From contig NC_080670.1 in the NCBI RefSeq assembly GCF_030247195.1, forward strand, positions 162,450,080-162,514,079: DNA of 64,000 nt, in the 5' to 3' direction. Of this stretch, positions 55,485-64,000 are shown piece after piece; within the stretch, counting starts at the first letter, position 1, and every line of letters begins with the position of its first letter. The notes beneath the pieces were generated by a model, which saw nothing but the letters and a program-made list of their open reading frames with translations, had not been told where the DNA came from and ran no database searches. The stretch comes from Topomyia yanbarensis (lineage: Eukaryota > Arthropoda > Insecta > Diptera > Culicidae). Position numbers and translations under genes: made by a program.

Positions 55485-55850
55485 TGTACGACGGGATTTA
55501 TTTTAATTCGTTCAGATATTTGACGGCGGAAATTATTCGACAATGACTGATCGCGTACTTGAAAACCGACGTATGAATAGCTACTGCGGGTGCGGTTGCT
55601 TGGACCTTTCGGCAAATTAACGGAGAACGAGATGTGGTTTGTTCGATAGGTTTAATATAACTAACTTTTGTGTCGCTGCTTCCTGCTCATTACATGTTGT
55701 GTTCAATAGATGTATGTGTGTATAAAATTGGGTTTATATAAAATAGATGGGAACTAAATCGAGGGGTGTGCATACAGTATGATGTGTAATTAGGGTAATG
55801 GTATTTATTTAATTTTATAAATGTTTCTCGCATTGTGGTTGTCGCCAACA
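55485..55850 (-). repeat. 3' LTR of the BEL/Pao element
   Basis: 366 bp; in element orientation it starts TGTTGGCGACAACC and ends CGTCGTACA. Differs from the other LTR at about 55672 (T versus A) and about 55825 (T versus A). Confidence 0.95.
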
Positions 55851-55901
55851 TACCGGCCCCGTTGGAACCGCCCGTTTCAATGTCCAGCGGGTGAAACCGA
55901 T

Positions 55902-58900
55902 CTACGATGCCGAACCTTCTGCAGTCAGACCACTTGTAGACGAAGTGGATTGCTTCTCTACGGTGTCTTCGTCCGGATCAACTGGAAGCACGGAAATCTC
56001 CGTTACCGCACGCTTATAACATCCCGTTGCCGTTTTGACGAGCACAACGCGAACATGTCCATCGTGCCCTACGGTTGTGTCGACGATTCGTCCCAACGGC
56101 CATTGAAGTGGAGGGGTATTGTCTTGCTTCAACAGCACCAGTTGACCAACGCACACGTCCTTTGTAGCTTGCTTCCATTTAGAACGCTGTTGCAATTGAC
56201 TCAAATAGTCTCTGGACCAGCGTCGCCATAGATCCTGTACCGACCGTTTCATGTCCTGTAAGCGTGATAAGCGATTAGAACTCAGCTCACAGAGGTTTGG
56301 TTCTGGGATGGAGAAAAGTGGCTCTCCGATCAAAAAATGACCGGGGGTTAGGGCGGAAATGTCATCTGGAGAATCGGATAAAGGGGCTAAAGGACGAGAA
56401 TTCAGGATGGATTCGATTTGGGTCACAACGGTTAGCAGCTGGTCCATGTTGAACGCCTTGCATCCCATGATGCGACGAAAGTGATACTTGAACGATTTGA
56501 TGCCAGCCTCCCATAGCCCACCAAAATGCGGCGATCGGGCTGGGATGAAGCGAAACGTGATTCCGCTGTTGACGCAGTAGTTGTCCCACTCCTTGTTACG
56601 AAACTGTTCGCGGAAAGCTTGGCGCGCAGCTTTAAGCTCACGATCTGCCCCGACGAAAGCAGTCGCATTATCGCAGTGTAATTCTAGCACTCGACCGCGG
56701 CGTGCCACGAAACGTTTCACGGCATTGATACACGCGACCGACGTCAGATCGGCGACCACTTCGAGATGGACGGCCTTCACCACTAAACACACGAATAACG
56801 CGACGTAGATTTTTACGGACGCTCCTCTCCCAACCAACGGACGAACGAGAAACGGCCCGCAGTAATCCAACCCCGAATATGCAAATGCTCGAGCAGGAGT
56901 TACGCGTACTGATGGAAGCGGTGCCATTTGCTGGTGTGTTAATCGTGGATTGCACCGGTAACAGGTTATGCATTCACGTACAACTCTGCGAGCGAGACGA
57001 CGACCCCGGAGTGGCCAGAACCGTTGATGCATGGTTGCAAGTAGAAGAGTTGGTCCAGAGTGAAGAGTTTGGACGTGGAGTGAGCGAGCTATCAACCAGC
57101 TGAGTTGGTGATCCGCTGGTAATATCATCGGACAACGGGTGTCGAACGGAGCGTTCTTGTATTTGAGTCGACCATCGAGCCTGAACAGCCCAAATGTATC
57201 CACAAAGCAGGTTATGGTTTTGAGTGGTGATTTCGAACCAAGTTCTTTTGGATTAACTGGGCTACCTCGACGATCTTGATAGAGCCGTACTTCGGATGGA
57301 AAAGCGGTAGCTTGCGCTAGGCGAACGAGAACCTTCATAGCGGAATGGCCATCGCTTGGTGTAAATGGTCCAGTGCTTCTCTTCTCCTTCGGCAACTTGC
57401 AGTTATTGTAGAAGCGATAACAATAGGAAACTGTCCTGATCAGCTTCGCGAGATCGGAGAACTTGTCGATCAAGGATGAATCAGCTTGGCTGATAAGGAG
57501 TGCAACTGCAACGCGGGATTCTTCCTGAAGCATCTGTCCAGAAGGCTGTGAAATCACACGCTGTGGCCATAGCTCGACGGGTGTCGTGGCGTAGCTCGGG
57601 CCATGCCACCATAACTTGTCTTCCAAAAGTTCGCTTGCCAGAGTGCCGCGGGAAATGCGATCAGCGGGGTTCAATTCGGTAGGAACATGCCTCCACTCTG
57701 ATCCCTTAGTTAGGCGTTGTATTTCCGCCACACGATTTGACACGAAAACCTTCCAGTTGTTGGACTGCGATTTGATCCAGTGCAGCACGATTGTGGAGTC
57801 GGTCCAATAGGTGACTGTGTTAGAAAACTCGGTTGTTCTACGAAGATTGTCGATTAGTTGACTTCCCAAGAGCGCTGCACAAAGTTCCAGTCTTGGAATT
57901 GTTTGTCCTCGTAGAGGAGCGACACGAGCCTTTGAAGTGAGCAATCGAGAGTGCAGCTTTCCAGTTTCATCTGGTGAGACTACGTAGACACAGCATCCGT
58001 ACCCACGCTGGGATGCGTCGCAGAAACAGTGCAGATTATACTCACGTCTGGCGTTGAATAAAACTCTTCGGGGAATTTCTATTGAACGAAGTTGAAAGAT
58101 GTCTGAACGGTAATTCCTCCACCAAACACTGTGCTCTTCCGACAGCTCTTCATCCCATGGTATGTTATCAGCCCAGAGTCTTTGTACAAACATTTTTGCG
58201 TTTACTACAACAGGTCCCAGAAGCCCTAGCGGATCGAAAAGGCGAGCCATTTCTGAGACTACGATACGCTTCGTAACTACATCCAGCGCTGTCAGTTGTG
58301 GTATTTTGAATTTGAACATGTCCGTTTGAGGGAACCACAACAAACCAAGTGTTTTCACTGCGGTTGACCGATCAATTTCTAATTGTGGGGCAGATTCCCA
58401 CAGCTCCTGCGGAATACTCGATAGTATGGCAGGATCATTAGAAGCCCACTTTCTGAGCACGAATCCGGCTGATTTCAGCATCTCCATAAGTTGTTTGCAT
58501 GACTCGCTGAGTAACTGATGGTTGTCATGCCCTGAGAGTACATCGTCAACATAAGTCCCCTTGCGAATAATTGGAACTGCTAATGGGAACCGTCCTCCCT
58601 CATCTGTGGCCAATTGGTTCAAGATTCGTGTTGCATGAAACGGCGAACTGGCGAGACCGTAAGTGACGGTGTTCAACTGGTAGATACGAATTGGTTCTGA
58701 TGGCTCATGCCTCCAAAGGATTTGCTGGTAGCGGCGGTCCTCCGGATGGACCCATATTTGTCTAAACATCTTCTCTACATCGGCAGTTATTACGAAGCGT
58801 GGCAATCGAAAATTGACAACCGTTGAGTACAAAGCTGGTTGCACTGTGGGACCAGGAAACAAGACGTCGTTAAGGGAAAGCTGAGTTGAACCACGACTGG

Positions 58901-61376
58901 ATCCGTCAAACACTACTCGAATTTTCGTAGTTGTGCTTTCAGGGCGGTGGATGGCATGGTGGGGTAAGAAAAACTGTGGGCTACACGACGCGCGCGATAT
59001 CACCTCCATGTGACCTAACCTGTCGTACTCCTCAATGAAATTGCTGTATTCCAGACGGAGATCTTCATCGTTGGCGAACTTCTTTTCCATCGACAGGAAC
59101 CGTCGTAGTGCCGGAGTATACGAATCTCCAATCATCGTTAGCATCTCTTGCCGTAACGGAAGGCGAACTATATACCGTCCATCTGAACCACGAGAAATTG
59201 TTTCATTGAAATGGTCCTCGCAAGCTTGCTCGTCGCTGGTGTACGCTTTACCGTCATCGAAATTATCAACCTCCCAGAATCGTTTAAGTTGACTATCGAG
59301 TAGGTCTTCTGTGCAGACGTGGCTGCTTTGTACGGAAGTTTGTTCTGTGATTGGCTCCGCAACCCTTCCGCAGATAATGTATCCCAGAACGGTCTTTTGG
59401 AGTAGTGGGTAGCCCACTGCTAGCGAAAATTGTTTATTCTCCAACAAATCGAAGAACAATTCTGCGCCAATGATGATATCAATCCCCTGACTAATGTTGA
59501 ACTGGGGATCAGCCAACGGTAGGTGGCGTGGGATCCGCCATCGTGAAACGTCAATGTGATGACTGGGTAGCGAGACGGTCAGCCTTGGCAGTACTAAACA
59601 ATCAAGATTGTATTCGAAATCACCGAAACGAGAAGCGAGTGATAATGTCACACCGTGATGAACAGTGACAGTGGATTGACCGATGCCACTGACCGGCGAG
59701 TTTAACTTGGAACGTTTTAACCGAAGTCGCTGACATAGCGCCTCGGTGATGAAGCTAGGCTGAGAGCCGCTGTCCAGGAGTGCTCTAGCAAATTGGTAAC
59801 TATTATCTGCATCTTTCACTTTAATGATGGCCGTAGACAACATCACCATAGTATTACGAACCTTCGAATTCAGTTCTGCACTTTGACAGGAGGTATATGG
59901 AAGGTGACTGTTTGCGATATCGAACGATTTATCAACCGACGACGAGGAGGGAGCGATACCGACCGAATACGAATGCGAGTTCAACGTTTTTGATGACGAC
60001 GGGAACGCGAGTGGTGAGGCTACCGAACACCCTACCGGATGGGCATTTACGACCGGACCGACTTGCGAACAGGATGCTTCAGCGGGCTGACACGTCAAAG
60101 CGGATGTTAATTGCTTGGAGCCTGCTGCAGATGTTACTGTCACCGTGGGCGACGAAGCCGGCATCAGATGCAGCAGCGAATGATGTTTCCTTGCGCAGGT
60201 TTTGCAGGAACCGCTGGAGCAATCCCTCGCAAGATGATTGCCTTTCAGGCAGTTTATACAGAGCCCATGCCTCTTGACAAATTCGAAACGTTGCTTCGGA
60301 ACGAGATTGCGAAACTGGTCGCACTGGAATAGCAAATGAGCTTGTTTGCAACTAGGGCACTTAGGGATGTTATCAGAAGCAACGTGGGCAGTGGTGAGGC
60401 GAGACTTTAATGGTTTTGTATCTGATTGGGTATTGCTAGTGTGGGAGAGCATTATGGTTTGTAAGATTCGTGATCTCTTGTGCACAAACTCGAGAAGTTG
60501 TTTGTAAGTGGGCCTTTCCTCGTCAGAGACTTGTGTTTCCCATTCTCGTAGCGCAGCGGAATCTAAACAATTACTCAACCGCTCGACTAGAAACGAATTC
60601 CAGTGGTCCTCTTTGTTCTCGAGTTTGTCAAGTAACTGTACATGCCGGTCGAACTCATCGGCCAGTTCCGAAAGTCCCGAAGACGACTCCCTTTTTAGGG
60701 AAGAAATTGACAGTAATCCAGACATGTGTCTTTTAATCAGAAAGTTTTTATTTTCGTATCGTTCCCGCAACATTTTCCAAGCAACCGAATAGTTGTTGGC
60801 AGACAGATCGAGCGACGAAATGATTCCAGCCGCTTCACCAGAAATCGTTGCTCGCAAATAATGCAACTTTTGAACCGCTCCGAGTTGTTGATTGTTGTGA
60901 ATTAATGACACAAACAGGTCACGAAAAGATACCCAATCATCGATTCTGCCAGAGAACTGTTTTAACGAAATTTCTGGCAGCCGTATGTTCGCAACTGGCT
61001 GCACATGAACCGATGGCAATGGCAATGGAGGTGCCGTAGGTGGACGAGATGGAAGCTTACCCTCCAAGGATGCCTTTAATTCGAAATATAATGTTTGGAA
61101 CTCACGGCGTTCATCCGAAAATTGCTCTTCTGAGTCTTCCAAAACCTCGATTTCATCTTGAATACTTTCAAACTCTCGCCACAACTCATCGAGACGTTGG
61201 ATTCGGACCGACAATTGGTCACTTTGCATAGGGTCAAACTGATCATTAAATGACTTAATCAGTTCGGCGGAACCCAATATGTTAGTACGCCGGCGGTGTA
61301 AACGTTTTAAATTCGTCATTTTAGTGAGAGATGCTTTTGGCTTCTTTGGCGGCGTCATTTTAGTCTCAAAAACCAT
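55902..61376 (-). CDS. BEL/Pao gag-pol polyprotein, 1824 aa, uninterrupted
   Basis: The start is the ATG at 61376-61374; an upstream in-frame GTG is not credible. The stop is TAG at 55904-55902. Domains in order (approximate residues): gag core of the DUF1759 type, 135-310; zinc knuckles, 340-352 and 373-386 (CINCLKGNHLARDC); aspartic protease with DSG at 535-537; reverse transcriptase, 800-960, with YVDD at 942-945; RNase H, about 1115-1250, with acidic residues in FCDAS, RLELCAAL and YWTDST; integrase with an H-H-C-C zinc region at 1439-1475 and catalytic D1504, D1569 and E1623 (LDYCGPF, LHCDNATAF, GLWEAG); C-terminal DUF5641-like domain, 1740-1800. All key catalytic residues are present. 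It makes the particle proteins and the enzymes for reverse transcription and integration. No env follows. Confidence 0.95.
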   Translation of the reverse strand: MVFETKMTPPKKPKASLTKMTNLKRLHRRRTNILGSAELIKSFNDQFDPMQSDQLSVRIQRLDELWREFESIQDEIEVLEDSEEQFSDERREFQTLYFELKASLEGKLPSRPPTAPPLPLPSVHVQPVANIRLPEISLKQFSGRIDDWVSFRDLFVSLIHNNQQLGAVQKLHYLRATISGEAAGIISSLDLSANNYSVAWKMLRERYENKNFLIKRHMSGLLSISSLKRESSSGLSELADEFDRHVQLLDKLENKEDHWNSFLVERLSNCLDSAALREWETQVSDEERPTYKQLLEFVHKRSRILQTIMLSHTSNTQSDTKPLKSRLTTAHVASDNIPKCPSCKQAHLLFQCDQFRNLVPKQRFEFVKRHGLCINCLKGNHLARDCSSGSCKTCARKHHSLLHLMPASSPTVTVTSAAGSKQLTSALTCQPAEASCSQVGPVVNAHPVGCSVASPLAFPSSSKTLNSHSYSVGIAPSSSSVDKSFDIANSHLPYTSCQSAELNSKVRNTMVMLSTAIIKVKDADNSYQFARALLDSGSQPSFITEALCQRLRLKRSKLNSPVSGIGQSTVTVHHGVTLSLASRFGDFEYNLDCLVLPRLTVSLPSHHIDVSRWRIPRHLPLADPQFNISQGIDIIIGAELFFDLLENKQFSLAVGYPLLQKTVLGYIICGRVAEPITEQTSVQSSHVCTEDLLDSQLKRFWEVDNFDDGKAYTSDEQACEDHFNETISRGSDGRYIVRLPLRQEMLTMIGDSYTPALRRFLSMEKKFANDEDLRLEYSNFIEEYDRLGHMEVISRASCSPQFFLPHHAIHRPESTTTKIRVVFDGSSRGSTQLSLNDVLFPGPTVQPALYSTVVNFRLPRFVITADVEKMFRQIWVHPEDRRYQQILWRHEPSEPIRIYQLNTVTYGLASSPFHATRILNQLATDEGGRFPLAVPIIRKGTYVDDVLSGHDNHQLLSESCKQLMEMLKSAGFVLRKWASNDPAILSSIPQELWESAPQLEIDRSTAVKTLGLLWFPQTDMFKFKIPQLTALDVVTKRIVVSEMARLFDPLGLLGPVVVNAKMFVQRLWADNIPWDEELSEEHSVWWRNYRSDIFQLRSIEIPRRVLFNARREYNLHCFCDASQRGYGCCVYVVSPDETGKLHSRLLTSKARVAPLRGQTIPRLELCAALLGSQLIDNLRRTTEFSNTVTYWTDSTIVLHWIKSQSNNWKVFVSNRVAEIQRLTKGSEWRHVPTELNPADRISRGTLASELLEDKLWWHGPSYATTPVELWPQRVISQPSGQMLQEESRVAVALLISQADSSLIDKFSDLAKLIRTVSYCYRFYNNCKLPKEKRSTGPFTPSDGHSAMKVLVRLAQATAFPSEVRLYQDRRGSPVNPKELGSKSPLKTITCFVDTFGLFRLDGRLKYKNAPFDTRCPMILPADHQLSWLIARSLHVQTLHSGPTLLLATMHQRFWPLRGRRLARRVVRECITCYRCNPRLTHQQMAPLPSVRVTPARAFAYSGLDYCGPFLVRPLVGRGASVKIYVALFVCLVVKAVHLEVVADLTSVACINAVKRFVARRGRVLELHCDNATAFVGADRELKAARQAFREQFRNKEWDNYCVNSGITFRFIPARSPHFGGLWEAGIKSFKYHFRRIMGCKAFNMDQLLTVVTQIESILNSRPLAPLSDSPDDISALTPGHFLIGEPLFSIPEPNLCELSSNRLSRLQDMKRSVQDLWRRWSRDYLSQLQQRSKWKQATKDVCVGQLVLLKQDNTPPLQWPLGRIVDTTVGHDGHVRVVLVKTATGCYKRAVTEISVLPVDPDEDTVEKQSTSSTSGLTAEGSAS

Positions 61377-61708
61377 CACCGGAAAAATAAAAGTGTTACC
61401 TTATTTGTTGGCTTGATCGGTGCACTCAACCTCACCACGTTGCGAGAGAACCTAACCTGCAGCTACCACTGCTGGATGACGACGATCAGATAGCGACGAA
61501 TTTAACTTCCTCCGATCAGACGACGAAATCTGCTGCTGGACAAACGTGATCGATTGATTCCGGGCACTTGTGCTGCTCCTCCGAGGGTTTCCTTGTGGCT
61601 GACGAAGAATGCTGGTCTTCCTGCACGCGGCTCACGTGGTGATTGCAACGTGCTCGATTTTGAGGTTAGCTGCAGTACAAGTGTGATGATCAAACCGCAA
61701 CTCACGAA

Positions 61709-61726
61709 TCCCGGGTTTCGGCACCA
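61709..61726 (-). promoter_or_regulatory. Primer binding site, complementary to tRNA-Phe 3' end
   Basis: Minus-strand TGGTGCCGAAACCCGGGA, 7 nt from the 5' LTR edge. It is the complement of TCCCGGGTTTCGGCACCA, which matches the 3' end of animal tRNA-Phe as I remember it (acceptor stem GCCGAAA/TTTCGGC). It sets the start of minus-strand DNA synthesis. Confidence 0.8.
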
Positions 61727-61733
61727 AAATTTA

Positions 61734-62099
61734 TGTACGACGGGATTTATTTTAATTCGTTCAGATATTTGACGGCGGAAATTATTCGACAATGACTGAT
61801 CGCGTACTTGAAAACCGACGTATGAATAGCTACTGCGGGTGCGGTTGCTTGGACCTTTCGGCAAATTAACGGAGAACGAGATGTGGTTTGTTCGATAGGT
61901 TTAATATAACTAACTTTTGTGACGCTGCTTCCTGCTCATTACATGTTGTGTTCAATAGATGTATGTGTGTATAAAATTGGGTTTATATAAAATAGATGGG
62001 AACTAAATCGAGGGGTGTGCATACAGTATGATGTGTAATTAGGGTAATGGTATTTATTTAATTTTATAAATGTATCTCGCATTGTGGTTGTCGCCAACA
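61734..62099 (-). repeat. 5' LTR of the BEL/Pao element
   Basis: 366 bp, serving as promoter and polyadenylation region of the element. A TATATAAA-like word (plus strand TTTATATAAAATAG, about 61982) is a possible core signal. Nearly identical to the 3' LTR. Confidence 0.95.
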
Positions 62100-62345
62100 G
62101 TAAGTATAGAAGTTGGATTCTACTTCTTCTTTACCGACGCCATAGAGGTGACTCCACTATCTGGACGAGATATCGATTCATCAACTCATGGACCGGGGAC
62201 CAACGGCTTTACTTCCCTTCCGAAGGAAGACGTGACCACAGATTTTTTCACCTCAGAAAAATCTCAACGACCTCGGCTGGAATTGAACCCAGGCCAACTG
62301 GAATGAGTGGCGGTCACGCTTACCACTCAACCACCGGCGCCGTCT

Positions 62346-62434
62346 CCGTGTTGGTCGTCTGCGATGTAGTGTTTGCAGTGAAAGAAAATAGGGTTCAAAA
62401 AAACCTGCTCGAATAGTTTTGATAAGACACTTAA
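62346..62434 (-). pseudogene. LINE reverse transcriptase piece between SINE and MITE
   Basis: The minus-strand frame VLSKLFEQVFLNPIFFHCKH continues into 55190 once the SINE is disregarded, and into 62688 once the MITE is disregarded. It matches SAVPKLFEMVVLEPIFNHCK of the LINE at 8309-12038. Confidence 0.75.
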
Positions 62435-62687
62435 CCCGAGCAAATACTCATCGGTTCAAACACCACATAGCCCCTTGAAAAGACCTTAAACATGGTCCGT
62501 GCAAAGATTCCCAACCATCAAGACACCATAAAATGGTCTCAATAACCCATAAATACACCAACATATGGTATTTTATATGGGATCTAACGGACCATTGTAA
62601 TGGTGTTTTCATGGGTTGAACCCATTTCAAACACCCATGTTAACCCCCATGAGCATGGGGGTATTATGGGCTTTCCGTTTGCTCGGG
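62435..62687. mobile_element. MITE with CCCGAGCAAA terminal inverted repeats, 253 bp
   Basis: Ends CCCGAGCAAA (62435-62444) and TTTGCTCGGG (62678-62687) are perfect inverted repeats. The interior is rich in ACCCAT/ATGGGT words, including CCCCCATGAGCATGGGGG (62644-62661). It interrupts the LINE polymerase frame: without it the minus strand reads GISCLSVLSKLFE. Duplicated flank is at most a few bases (TT or TTA-like). Confidence 0.85.
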
Positions 62688-63265
62688 AAACACGAGATTC
62701 CCCGATAATTATTAATGTTTGATTTATTTCCGTTTTGGTAACCTGGAAACATGTGCATGAAGGGAATATTCCTGTAGTGAGTGATAGCACGAAGACTCGC
62801 CGAAGTGGTTTAGGAAGTTCGTTGATGCACTTTTTGACAAAAATCGAGAAATCGTCATCTGGACCATGGGAACTAAATAGTTTCAGCTTGGAGTTTGCTG
62901 CAAGAATTTCAGCATTAACATCACAAATTCGGTTAGTGGTTGGTCCCAGGGAAGGTGTTAGATTGGCGGAAGTAGTGGCTTGTTGTGGTGAAAGGCTCTC
63001 GTCGAAAAAAAAAAACGCTTGAAAATTTGTCAGAGAACAGTTGGCAAATTTCCTTAGTGTGGGAGCCTAAAAATCCATTAAATGACATACAAGTTGGTAA
63101 GCCGGCTTCTTTTCGCTGCTCACTCACATATTTCCAAAACGACTAGGGCTTAGATTTCAGATGACGCTCGACGTTTCGCTGCTGTCTAAAAAAGGCGCGT
63201 CTGCTTTGTTGTTTGTATTCGTAGTTGAGTTGAATGTAGTGGTTTCCTAATGCAAGAGTCTTTTG
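62688..63265 (-). pseudogene. LINE ORF2 5'-side piece (linker and start of reverse transcriptase)
   Basis: Minus-strand blocks in order: NHYIQLNYEYKQQSRRAFF, QQRNVERHLKSKP then a stop, SFWKYVSEQRKEAGLP (63080-63250), EICQLFSDKFSSVF (63010-63055), SSHGPDDDFSIFVKKCINEL (about 62820-62880), LTTGIFPSC and INNYRGISC (62690-62790). Each block has a counterpart in the LINE at 10050-10620. Frame changes and a stop make it inactive. The 5' end is lost at about 63265. Confidence 0.75.
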
Positions 63266-64000
63266 TTTCGAGAATTTTTTTTTTAAATGCGTGTCGACTT
63301 TCTAACCGTCCTAGGTCGTTTTCGTCTCACTGTGCGCCAAGTTGTAATGTGGGAAATACGTTCTGCTACCTGCGGGCAGATGGCGAAGGGAGGGCGTGAA
63401 TTTTTGTGGGTAATTTCACACAAATTCGGTGATGTAAACAGTAAGGATTTTTCACGACACAAAAACAAACAGGAAACACTTGTAAACTTCATATTATCAA
63501 GGGCGACAATAAAATTCACAACCGACTGATGCGATAAATGACGATTAAAAAACTCAAATATTAAAAAAAAATTAAACCCGCATTTTGTGTACAAACTCAA
63601 ACACGCTATTTCGTTCCAAAACACGTGCACATGTTCGCCTGCACAATAGAACCCCATGTACGTACACGGTGTGCGTACACAAAGGTTCGTGGCGCCAGAT
63701 TTCCCTTTCTCACTTTTATCACGACTAGCTTTGACTCTTTTTGTCTTGTGCGATACGTTCTCGTGTACGCACCCGGTATACGTACACGGATGTTTGAACA
63801 TGTGTGAGGTTGAACGCGTGCACGAAATTTTGTACACAGGTACAAACTTGTCGATGTTCATGGGAAGTCTGCAAACAACTCATCGGTGAAAATACACAAA
63901 CAAAAAGGGCTTTGTCCTTTCTATGTTATGCCAATTTCTAACGTAAACTATCCTTATATCAGTTCACGTCACGATGGATGCATGAACGAAAAACTCAACA
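63266..64000. other. No gene recognised; imperfect CGTACAC inverted repeat
   Basis: Segments at 63655-63680 and 63763-63789 are imperfect inverted repeats built on GTACGTACACGG and GCGTACAC. The long minus-strand frame crossing this region has no domain and is not credited as a gene. Confidence 0.4.

Larger units (their letters stand above)
55485..62099 (-). mobile_element. Complete BEL/Pao LTR retrotransposon, 6615 bp
   Basis: Two 366-bp LTRs (55485-55850 and 61734-62099) differ at only 2 positions, both begin TG and end CA (read on the plus strand), and the element is flanked by GTAAG at 55480-55484 and 62100-62104. On the minus strand the order is 5' LTR, tRNA-Phe-type primer site, gag-pol frame (61376-55902), a G-rich stretch ending next to the 3' LTR (ACGGGGCCGG, about 55852-55862), and 3' LTR. 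No envelope-like frame is present. It looks recent and structurally intact. Confidence 0.95.
55191..62345 (-). mobile_element. Long tRNA-derived SINE, copy B, split by a BEL element; 46-bp flanking duplication
   Basis: The SINE body at 55191-55484 and the head plus middle at 62105-62345 (tRNA-like boxes as in copy A) are separated by the BEL insertion. The flanking direct repeats, 55145-55190 and 62346-62391, are 46 bp and identical. They are part of the host LINE's reverse transcriptase frame, so they are a true target duplication. Without the BEL insert and its 5-bp duplication the SINE is about 535 bp. Confidence 0.85.

Noticed and set aside
55851..55901. Envelope-like frame downstream of BEL gag-pol
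   Set aside because: Only about 50 bp separate the stop codon from the 3' LTR, so there is no room for one.
55821..60792. Plus-strand frames of 60-136 codons opposite the BEL gag-pol frame
   Set aside because: Shadow frames of a strongly coding minus strand; no domain of their own.
63283..63861. 192-codon minus-strand ORF
   Set aside because: Begins and ends in non-coding-looking sequence, crosses the inverted repeat at 63655-63789, and shows no recognised motif.

Overview
This window reads as eukaryotic nuclear DNA from a fly-like insect, most probably a culicine mosquito. The evidence is the mix of repeats: CR1/Jockey-, I/Loa- and R1-like non-LTR retrotransposons, a BEL/Pao LTR retrotransposon, tRNA-derived SINEs, many short inverted-repeat (MITE or foldback) elements, CA/CATA tracts, and a repeat carrying CGGCCCTCCGGGCC next to a small AGAAAGG hairpin. 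The taxon is inferred from remembered family resemblance, not from a database search. I found no convincing host protein-coding gene. Most long open frames belong to mobile elements or are low-complexity artefacts.

Layout. 1-5.3 kb: an unidentified minus-strand ORF beside a foldback element, a GGGGA-type inverted-repeat element, and the 3' end of an R1-like LINE. 5.4-8.3 kb: a modular satellite with a period of about 335 bp and three terminal modules. 8.3-18.8 kb: a LINE graveyard holding a plus-strand CR1/Jockey-like LINE with a (TAAA)n tail, a minus-strand I/Loa-like LINE split by an insertion zone with a SINE, a plus-strand R1/I-like LINE split by a GGGGA element, and a LINE ORF1 broken by a 76-bp foldback. 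19-20 kb and 40-41.4 kb: two copies of a TTCACG-rich element, the second with an exact 95-bp tandem repeat. 21.3-22.6 kb: a flanked, ORF1-only 'half-LINE'; a second decayed copy lies at 47.3-48.8 kb. 25.5-27 kb: a LINE ORF1/ORF2 remnant and a foldback. 27-33 kb, 36-40 kb, 45-47 kb and 51.5-54.3 kb: mostly single-copy-looking DNA with no recognisable gene, perhaps intron or intergenic host DNA. 33.7-36 kb: a 589-bp foldback, a SINE, an AT-rich tract and a duplicated CGCG-rich module. 41.6-43.6 kb: an inverted-repeat element and a T-rich tract.

The most complete element is a BEL/Pao retrotransposon at 55485-62099 on the minus strand. Its 366-bp LTRs differ at 2 positions. It has a tRNA-Phe-type primer site, a 5-bp target duplication and one uninterrupted 1824-codon gag-pol frame. 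It lies inside a SINE, which lies inside a LINE that also took a 253-bp MITE, so the order of events can be read directly.

The elements fit together as donors and passengers. LINEs supply reverse transcriptase; the SINEs, and probably the ORF1-only elements, depend on it. The half-LINE shares its 3' terminal pattern with the R1-like LINE at 4-5.3 kb, which suggests mobilisation in trans.
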